A stretch of DNA of 64,000 nucleotides, from the NCBI GenBank assembly GCA_964348665.1, contig CAYGDP010000006.1, forward strand, positions 62,001-126,000. Reading direction: 5' to 3'. Below are positions 57,626-64,000 of this stretch, one piece after another. Positions within the stretch are counted from its first letter, which is position 1, and each line of letters begins with the position of its first letter. A program made the translations under genes and the position numbers. The stretch comes from CAYGDP01 sp964348665. GTDB lineage: Bacteria > Verrucomicrobiota > Verrucomicrobiia > Palsa-1439 > CAYGDP01. The notes under the pieces were generated by a model, which saw only the letters and a list, made by a program, of their open reading frames with translations, was not told where the DNA came from and did not search any database.

Positions 57626-59824
57626 TTATCCTCCGAGGCGGGCGTGGGCGGGGAAGGCTTTGAGGGAGATGAAGAGAACGACTTGAACATCGCCGCGAAG
57701 TTCGCGCGCAGAGACGGCAATAACCCAATCGTGGAGATCGCGGGCGAGAGTGTATTCGTGTTCTTCGAGTCGGCCGTTATCAGCTTCGAAGCGGTGGGTG
57801 ACCCGCGCGCTCCATTGTTCTGTGATCTGCCAGTGGACATCAGTGGCGAAGAGGCTGGACGGCGGTCCAAAGACACCTTGGGATTCGGCGAGATACCGGG
57901 TGAGGATGCCAAAATTGAAGCGGCGATTGGGGATGAATCGCGTTTCGGTGTTGAATTCGTTGACGCGCGTTTTTTCCATGTCGTAGCGGGTGTCGAGGCG
58001 AATGGAGAGCCAGCGGGCGGGACGAAATTTGAAGTCGAGAAAGAGATCGCTCAAGCCGTCTTGTGTGAAGAGTTGGTCGGGATAGGTGGTGTGGTCGGCG
58101 TTCAGATGCCAGTCGGCAAAGAGATTGAGATCCACGAGGTTCCAAGTTTGGTCGTAGCGTTTGGTCTGAAGTTTTTGGCGGAGACCGAGGCGGACGACGT
58201 TGCCTTCGTTGATGGCGTCGATTTGATCGAACTGCGCGAACGAGAGCGGCTGCAAATGCTCGAATGGCAGGCGACCGCTGGCGGGGAAGGTGGTGTCGAA
58301 TTGAAACAGCTCGGTTGGCGAGCGGGATGCCTGGATGTAGGCGTACTCGATCGTGGGTTGGATGATGTGGCGAAGACCATGAATGTCGAGTTTGTCGTTG
58401 TGAATGTCCCATTGGTGCCAGAATTTTACCGAGGCTTCGAAGCCGGTGTTGAATACAACACGACCGAGACCGTTGCTATCCGTCGATTGACCTGGTGTAT
58501 CGGTGTAATAAGTGCCGCGGACGCCAACTTTGGGCGTGAAAGCGAGCCAACCCCAGTGCGTTTTGGGCCAGAGAATTTGGTGAAAGGCGTCGAACCGGAC
58601 AGTGTCGAAATCGGTGAAACCCGCCGTCTTGGCAAGATTGTTGAACGATTGCTGAAGATTCACGATGCTGGTTGTGCTCTCGTAAAAGATGGGCGAGCCG
58701 AAGAGCGGCTGGCGTTGGGCGTCGAGTGATATTTCCGGGAGACGCTCGGTGCGCGTCCAGAAATTGTCGAATCGCGGGCGAACGAGCGTGGTGAGGGTCC
58801 AATTATCGCTGCGTTTGACCAGTTCAGCGTAGGTATCGGGCTGGATGTTGCGACGAAACGTTTGTTCGTAGAAATCGCGTTCGACGGCGTTGTCGCTCAA
58901 TGTCGTTGCCAGCGTGGTGAAGGTGATGTCGTGGGGCCATTCGGCGCGGTTTTCCCAATGGAACCGATAGCGGTCGGGATCGGTGCGAGTGGACAAAGGC
59001 TTGAGCGTGCGCGCGTCCTGATCGTGCGTGTAATAGCTGCTGACCATTCCGCGTCCAAACCAATCGGCGTTGTATTCGAGGTCGGCGCCGAAGCCGGGGC
59101 CGCGCCGCAACCGTTCGTCGGCGTGGAACGTGAGACGGGTATTGTGATCGATGAGCAAATTGTAACTGGCCAACAGATATGGACCGAACCGGGAGCGCCA
59201 GCCCGGGATGACAACCCAGTGAGGTGCATCGTCGTGGAGGTCCCGGGATACGCGACTCCAAGACATTACCGAAGCGCTGCCGAGCTGCCAGCGAACCCGA
59301 TGGCCGACGATGACGTGGTCATCGTGAACCTCAATCGTCTTGGCGCGAATTCGCCAATGCGGATTATCGTAATCGCAGGTCGTTAGAAAGCCGTCTTCCA
59401 GTTTGTATTCACCTTCCCCGATGCGTTCGGCGGTGGCGGCGCGAATGTAAATCGGGGCGGTGTAGGCGCGAAAATTAACATAGCGCGCCTTGCCGGTGTT
59501 GAATTCGTAAAAAAGCGTGTCGCCCACGCTTACTTGTCCACGCTGATAGACGAAGACGTTTCCGTCGGCGTAGGCTTCTTTTTTCTCCATGTTCACGCGC
59601 GCCCGGTCGGCGGTGATGCGAACGTCGCCGCTGGTAATGGTTACGTTGGTGCCGCTCCAGGTATTCAGCACGGCATCGAATTCGAGTCCGTTAGGGGAAG
59701 TGACGTGAATGGGAGAAGCTTGTTTCGATGCGGCTGTCGGAGTGGATTGATCTTGGCCGAGCGACGGGATTACCCAAAGAATTATCCATCCGGCCATCGC
59801 CCAAGAGTGCAGTCGTCTCATCAT
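57626..59824 (-). CDS. lptD: LPS-assembly protein LptD-like outer-membrane protein
   Basis: 732 residues. Outer-membrane lipopolysaccharide translocon. Signal peptide MMRRLHSWAMAGWIILWVIP. N-terminal LptA/OstA-like beta-jellyroll: EFDAVLNTWSGTNVTITSGD, VRITADRARVNMEKKEAYAD, GNVFVYQRGQVSVGDTLFYE, and the GFLTTCDYDNPHWRIRAKTI signature of OstA/LptD. The C-terminal barrel has many aromatic strands (YRFHWENRAEWPHDITFTTL, IQPTIEYAYIQASRSP). The paired Cys expected in E. coli LptD are mostly missing, as in many non-proteobacteria. Its stop is 3 nt before the selenoprotein start. Confidence 0.85.
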   Translation of the reverse strand: MMRRLHSWAMAGWIILWVIPSLGQDQSTPTAASKQASPIHVTSPNGLEFDAVLNTWSGTNVTITSGDVRITADRARVNMEKKEAYADGNVFVYQRGQVSVGDTLFYEFNTGKARYVNFRAYTAPIYIRAATAERIGEGEYKLEDGFLTTCDYDNPHWRIRAKTIEVHDDHVIVGHRVRWQLGSASVMSWSRVSRDLHDDAPHWVVIPGWRSRFGPYLLASYNLLIDHNTRLTFHADERLRRGPGFGADLEYNADWFGRGMVSSYYTHDQDARTLKPLSTRTDPDRYRFHWENRAEWPHDITFTTLATTLSDNAVERDFYEQTFRRNIQPDTYAELVKRSDNWTLTTLVRPRFDNFWTRTERLPEISLDAQRQPLFGSPIFYESTTSIVNLQQSFNNLAKTAGFTDFDTVRFDAFHQILWPKTHWGWLAFTPKVGVRGTYYTDTPGQSTDSNGLGRVVFNTGFEASVKFWHQWDIHNDKLDIHGLRHIIQPTIEYAYIQASRSPTELFQFDTTFPASGRLPFEHLQPLSFAQFDQIDAINEGNVVRLGLRQKLQTKRYDQTWNLVDLNLFADWHLNADHTTYPDQLFTQDGLSDLFLDFKFRPARWLSIRLDTRYDMEKTRVNEFNTETRFIPNRRFNFGILTRYLAESQGVFGPPSSLFATDVHWQITEQWSARVTHRFEADNGRLEEHEYTLARDLHDWVIAVSARELRGDVQVVLFISLKAFPAHARLGG

Positions 59825-59942
59825 TCGGCGGCGATTGTAGAGGCGCGCGTGGAAAGCGCAAGACCGAACTTTGTCGCACGGCTGCTGTCCAAAGCATAGA
59901 CGTTGACTTGATCCGAATTATGCGGCAGTCTAGGAGCTGGTT

Positions 59943-62900
59943 ATGGCAGAAGAAAATCCGACAATGCAATCTCCCTCGATTCGGCTCGGGGGCGGTCCCA
60001 CACCGAGCGCCGCGGGACAAATGTTGGCGCACTATAAAATCATCAAGGAATTAGGGCGCGGCGGGATGGGAACGGTCTACCAGGGGTACGAGGAAGCGCT
60101 TCATCGCCCGGTCGCCCTCAAAGTGCTTGCCGAGCGTTTCACCACCGACCAGCAATTTGTTGCGCGGTTTTATCAAGAGGCACAGGCGGCGGCCGCGCTG
60201 AACCATCCCAACATCGTCCAAGTCCACTACATCGGTCAGGACCAGGGCAAATTATTCTTCGCCATGGAATACATCGAGGGTGTCGAGGCTGCGGACATGT
60301 TGAAGCAGCAAGGCCGATTGCCGGTGACTGACGCGATGAATATCATCCGCCAAACGGCGCAGGGGCTCGCGTACGCCGCGCGGCACGGGGTCATTCATCG
60401 CGACATTAAACCGTCCAACCTGATGGTGACGACGGATGGCACTGTGAAGATCTCCGACTTTGGTTTGGCCAAGGAAATTGATCGCGACCAGCGGATCACC
60501 GACGTGGGAATCATGGTTGGCACACCGATGTATATGGCGCCCGAGCAGGCGCGCGGCGAAAAAGTGGATCATCGGGCCGACATCTATGCTCTTGGGGCGA
60601 GCTTTTACCATTTGATCGTTGGACGCCCACCGTACGAAGCCGCCACCACGACAGGAATTTTAATGCGGCACATCGAGGATCCCGTCCCCAACGCGCACGC
60701 GGCGAATAAAGAAGTTCCATTGGCCGTCGCCGGCATCATCGGACGCATGATGGCGAAGAACGCGGGCGATCGTTACCAAAACTACAACGAATTGCTTTCC
60801 GACCTCGACATGATTGCCAACCAAGGTTTGACCACTGCTCCGGCTGCGGGAGCTGAAGGCGCGACCAAGAAAGTATCGGTGCGTCGTTCCGGCAGTGGGC
60901 CCTCGACCCCGCAACCGGCGTCCACCGCGCCAGTGGGCCCAGACCAAAAGAAGAAATTTGCCATGCCTTCGTTGCCGAAGCCGGTGTTATTGGGAGGCGT
61001 GGCGGCCATCGTTTTGATTGCCGCCGGCGCGTGGTACTTCCTAGGAGGCGATAAAACTCCTCCGCCACCGCCACCAGATCCCGGAAAAACTCCCGCCGCC
61101 AATAGTGGACAAACGACGAATCCACCCGTCACCACCACGACACCATCCACCGGCACGGCCACTTCGAAAACCCCGCCTGCGGCAAACACGACCGCCAATT
61201 CTGCAACCGGCACACCGGGGGTCAAACCTGTTAAACCTGTTGTTACTCCCGCCAACAATAATACTGCCACAGTTGTGGTTCCCCCTCCACCGCCGCCGGT
61301 CGCGCTCGTGGAAAGTTACTCGCTTGATCTTGCGCGCGCGTTCAACGCCGATGTCGTGTATTCGCCCTCGCGCAAACAGGAATTGCCATTTGCAGGATTT
61401 GCCGCTCCCCGTTCCACCTGGGCGCCGAACGCCGTCGTGCCAGGCGCCGGGTTGCCGGACGACGGCCGCTTGCAGCTTCCCGCAGGAACGAAATACAAGG
61501 GACACTTTCAGTTCGGCCATTTCTCCGGTCCATCGGCAATCGTTCTTTCCACATCCCCCGTCTTTCCCATTGCCAAAGTCGAATTCGTATTGCCTCTGGC
61601 GCAACAGCAAAAATACAAGTCTCTGATTATCCTTCACGCCAGCTCCGGCGGAAACGCCCAATCCCGAATCATCGCGCAATATGATAACAACAAGTCCCAA
61701 ACGTTCTCGCTCGTTTCTACCGATTGGCAAGCCGCCGCAAAAGGGTCCGTCGCCCCCAGCAACAGCGTCGTCATAAACAATGACGTGCCATTTGGCGTGA
61801 TTGCAGTGGATAGCGGACATAAAATTGGAGACGCGGCATTCACCGCGCAAACGATCGCGAGTCTCGATTCGACCGCCACCCTGACCAAGCTGATTTTTTC
61901 CCGCCCCGTCATCACCGCACCCGCTCCGGGTGTGCCGTTTCCGGATCAAGACCGCCTCTTGGTTGGGATTTTTGCGATCAACGCCGAACCCGTCGAGCCC
62001 GCCGCGTTTTCTGCGTCTACCGCCGAGGAAACAAAATTCCAGTCCTTGGCGATGGACGCGCCGCAATTGGCTGGAAAAAATCGGTACGCTGAAGCCGCTG
62101 GTATCTACACCGCGATTGCCGCCGCCAATCCGCCATCGTCGTTTGTCGTCCGACGCGCCCAACAGGAAATCGCGCGCCTGAAAGATTCTCAATCCCGCCA
62201 GGAACGGCTCACCGCGGCAACTCGCCAAAAGGAAATCGAGGAAGCAAGCCAGAAGGCGCTGCAAGTGGTCAATGATTACACAAAAGTTTTCCAATTCCAA
62301 GGCGCCGTCAAAAAATTAGAGGCGGAAGCTGCCAAGGTAAGCGACGCTGAAGTGCAGGCGCGGTTGTCCGAGCGATTGGCGGATCTGAAACGCGTTCGGG
62401 ATTTACACCAGCGGGTCATTGGTAAAATCAACCAAGGCGGAGTGATGGCTAATTGGCCTTTGCGCTCTGGAGGCTCGCTGCTGCAAGGAATTTTGGAAAA
62501 GGCCGATGATGCCGGTGTGTATCGCGGCGGAAAACAGATTCGATGGTACGACATCAGTGGTTCCAGCTTGTACACGATTTACAGTGGTGCGACGTCCGAT
62601 ACACAGCCGGAAACATTTCTCGCGTTTGCGTTGCTCTGTTTGGAGCAACAACCCCCCTGGGCGAACGCAATGGAACTTCTTGATAAAGCCGAAAAAACCG
62701 ATCCCAAACTCGCGCCTGCCGTCAATCAAACGCGGGCGCGATTGAGCGGGGGTCGTCCCGGAGAGAATCCACGCCTCTCCGCGGCCAACCAATTGCTCTT
62801 GCGCGCCACCGACTCGGTTTCCTCCCGAAAATGGGCGGATGCAAAGAAAGTGCTCGATGAATTCCAAACCGTGGCGGCCAAACCACCCGCCTTGCCTGCC

Positions 62901-64000
62901 GAGCAGAAAACGATTGCCGCCGATCTCGCTTCCATCGTCAATGGCCAACTCGAAGAGATCGCCAGCGCCCGACGGGAAGCGCTTCCCTTGGTGCAGGCCG
63001 CCCAAACCGTCGCCGCCCGGCGTGCGGAAATCGTCAAGAACTACGGCATGATTGTCACCGTCCGGAACGATGGGACTGGCAATTACAAAACCATCCAGGA
63101 AGCCGTCAATTCAGCGGCGGCGAAAATCGCCATCGAAGTCGGTTCCGGCCGCTACCCGGAGGTGGTTACCATCAAGGGCAAATCCAACCTGATGATTTTC
63201 CCTGCGTCGGATGCCGTTGTGGTTTGTGATAAAATCAATATCGCGGATGGTTCTCGCACCATTGTTCTCGACGGGTTGATTTTTATCAATGATCCTCAAA
63301 AAGAAGCAGTTACCATCGCGCCGCTTGCGGGGGCAGGCGATCCCACGGCGATCGCGGGGAATATTGTTCGCAACTGCGGATTTCTGGGGCGCGGCATTAA
63401 ACTCTCCGCCAGCTCCAATACCATCATCGAAGATTGTGTGTTCGCGCGTCGCGGAATCAATGTCACATCGGGAGTCCTCACCAGCGAAGCGCGCCGCTGC
63501 ACGTTTACCGGCGAACCCATTCTTTTGCCCTCCTCCAGTTTTAGACTCACCGATAATCTCTTTGCGTGTCCGGGTGAATCGTGGATTTTTGGGGCGCCGC
63601 TCGATGCCAGCTTTGCCAGCGATTACAATTTTGTCGCCATGGGCGATCCGAAAAAATCGTTCGCGCGTGTCAAAAGCGGCGCTAACGACGAAACCTACAA
63701 AACTCTCAACGATTGGCAGATCAAACTGAAACGCGACCTGCATTCCCGCATGTTCGAGTCGGCTGGGTTCGCCGACCCGACCAAGGGTGATTTCAGTCTG
63801 TTATCCACCGCTCCCGCTCGCGGTCTTGGCGATTTCAAAGCCAGCGACAAGGGCGGATTTGGCGCGCGCTGGTTGCCCGGTCATTGGGCTGCTTACAAGG
63901 GCGCATTCCGCGACTTCGGTGGCGCTGCTCCCGTCAAACCGGGCGTCACTGTCACTGCACCGGCCGCCGCGTCCGGCACAGCCCCGAAGAAAGAAGGCGG
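59943..64000 (+). CDS. Membrane Ser/Thr protein kinase with huge C-terminal beta-helix sensor (truncated by window end)
   Basis: At least 1,352 residues; ATG 59943 with AGGAG 6 nt upstream. Hanks-type kinase (about 25-300): ELGRGGMGTVYQG P-loop, K60 in VALKVL, D154 in VIHRDIKPSNLM, D172 in ISDFGLAKE, GTPMYMAPEQARG and ADIYALGASFYHL. A basic/Pro-rich linker leads to one membrane helix (about 348-367: VLLGGVAAIVLIAAGAWYFL), then a P/T/N-rich stalk with PPPPPP runs, a long region with coiled coil (AATRQKEIEEASQKALQVVN), and from about 1036 a pectinesterase-like right-handed beta-helix (IVTVRNDGTGNYKTIQEAVN, SNLMIFPASDAVVVCDKINI, ADGSRTIVLDGLIFINDPQ). The C-terminus lies outside the window. Confidence 0.9.
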   Translation, partial: MAEENPTMQSPSIRLGGGPTPSAAGQMLAHYKIIKELGRGGMGTVYQGYEEALHRPVALKVLAERFTTDQQFVARFYQEAQAAAALNHPNIVQVHYIGQDQGKLFFAMEYIEGVEAADMLKQQGRLPVTDAMNIIRQTAQGLAYAARHGVIHRDIKPSNLMVTTDGTVKISDFGLAKEIDRDQRITDVGIMVGTPMYMAPEQARGEKVDHRADIYALGASFYHLIVGRPPYEAATTTGILMRHIEDPVPNAHAANKEVPLAVAGIIGRMMAKNAGDRYQNYNELLSDLDMIANQGLTTAPAAGAEGATKKVSVRRSGSGPSTPQPASTAPVGPDQKKKFAMPSLPKPVLLGGVAAIVLIAAGAWYFLGGDKTPPPPPPDPGKTPAANSGQTTNPPVTTTTPSTGTATSKTPPAANTTANSATGTPGVKPVKPVVTPANNNTATVVVPPPPPPVALVESYSLDLARAFNADVVYSPSRKQELPFAGFAAPRSTWAPNAVVPGAGLPDDGRLQLPAGTKYKGHFQFGHFSGPSAIVLSTSPVFPIAKVEFVLPLAQQQKYKSLIILHASSGGNAQSRIIAQYDNNKSQTFSLVSTDWQAAAKGSVAPSNSVVINNDVPFGVIAVDSGHKIGDAAFTAQTIASLDSTATLTKLIFSRPVITAPAPGVPFPDQDRLLVGIFAINAEPVEPAAFSASTAEETKFQSLAMDAPQLAGKNRYAEAAGIYTAIAAANPPSSFVVRRAQQEIARLKDSQSRQERLTAATRQKEIEEASQKALQVVNDYTKVFQFQGAVKKLEAEAAKVSDAEVQARLSERLADLKRVRDLHQRVIGKINQGGVMANWPLRSGGSLLQGILEKADDAGVYRGGKQIRWYDISGSSLYTIYSGATSDTQPETFLAFALLCLEQQPPWANAMELLDKAEKTDPKLAPAVNQTRARLSGGRPGENPRLSAANQLLLRATDSVSSRKWADAKKVLDEFQTVAAKPPALPAEQKTIAADLASIVNGQLEEIASARREALPLVQAAQTVAARRAEIVKNYGMIVTVRNDGTGNYKTIQEAVNSAAAKIAIEVGSGRYPEVVTIKGKSNLMIFPASDAVVVCDKINIADGSRTIVLDGLIFINDPQKEAVTIAPLAGAGDPTAIAGNIVRNCGFLGRGIKLSASSNTIIEDCVFARRGINVTSGVLTSEARRCTFTGEPILLPSSSFRLTDNLFACPGESWIFGAPLDASFASDYNFVAMGDPKKSFARVKSGANDETYKTLNDWQIKLKRDLHSRMFESAGFADPTKGDFSLLSTAPARGLGDFKASDKGGFGARWLPGHWAAYKGAFRDFGGAAPVKPGVTVTAPAAASGTAPKKEG

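Noticed and set aside
57524..58729. Plus-strand ORF of 401 codons
   Set aside because: Antisense to the LptD-like gene, which has a signal peptide and OstA signature.
59903..59931. Promoter upstream of the kinase (TTGACT)
   Set aside because: No acceptable -10 at 16-18 nt spacing.
61041..62300. Minus-strand ORF of 419 codons
   Set aside because: Antisense to the kinase stalk; Gly/Arg-rich low-complexity translation reflects the Pro/Thr codons of the true gene.
1..64000. tRNA or rRNA genes
   Set aside because: No cloverleaf-like or rRNA-like segments noticed in the intergenic regions; a covariance-model scan was not possible.

Overview
The window looks like a chromosomal segment of a Gram-negative member of the PVC superphylum, most likely Verrucomicrobiota or a near relative. 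This is inferred from gene content: two large exported propeller/HEAT/CxxCH proteins of the Pirellula/Verrucomicrobium heme-binding type (8196-11231, 45157-48102), an H-X-DG prepilin-like protein, DUF3472 and SGNH-type exported proteins, an LptD-like outer-membrane protein, a Ser/Thr kinase with a very large sensor region, and dispersed 'TTTGGAGTTTGG' repeats. No rRNA, tRNA, CRISPR array or complete insertion sequence was seen.

Layout. 1-5172 (minus): a heavy-metal RND efflux operon (Cys-rich small protein, czcC, czcB, small OB-like protein, czcA running off the left edge) whose main junctions are ATGA overlaps. 5497-6904 (minus): three small exported proteins. 7126-22983 (plus): a long block of exported and catabolic genes: degenerate SGNH protein, heme/propeller protein, galactose-binding-like protein, basic-secretory-protein peptidase, trypsin-like protease, DUF3472 protein, cysteine-synthase-like enzyme, a TraB/metallopeptidase/VHL-like fusion, PutA and two sugar-isomerase-like proteins. 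From 12676 to 22062 nearly every junction is an overlap. 23151-26738 (minus): a PurD-like ATP-grasp enzyme, a Cys-repeat protein, purM and dtd. 26958-32717 (plus): coaE, rho, a lipoprotein, resB and ccsA (system II cytochrome c maturation, fitting the c-heme proteins). 32785-37293 (minus): KDPG aldolase, TPR protein, unknown, aspS. 37818-40288 (plus): a small exported protein and a 31-residue-period HEAT protein. 40346-44159 (minus): ychF, macrodomain protein, membrane protein, prepilin-like protein. 44213-49102 (plus): C39-like membrane peptidase, second heme/propeller protein, WG-repeat protein. 49377-51413 (minus): PQQ-like propeller membrane protein. 51500-55800 (plus): glucan phosphorylase and a two-domain esterase. 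55780-59824 (minus): MBL-fold hydrolase, a probable selenoprotein and lptD. 59943-64000 (plus): Ser/Thr kinase fused to a beta-helix sensor, cut by the right edge.

Strongest observations. (1) The gene at 56534-57622 has an in-frame UGA directly after a Cys codon in a thioredoxin-like context. Twenty-four nt downstream lies a perfect 7-bp stem with a GGUC tetraloop, matching the bacterial SECIS pattern, so it is read here as a Cys-Sec selenoprotein. (2) The protein at 15409-17595 ends in a VHL beta-domain-like module that keeps most of the hydroxyproline-pocket positions, and it is translationally coupled to the proline-degradation gene putA. (3) A dispersed inverted-repeat family has become the signal peptide of seven otherwise unrelated exported proteins: one arm encodes the basic n-region and the other the hydrophobic core.
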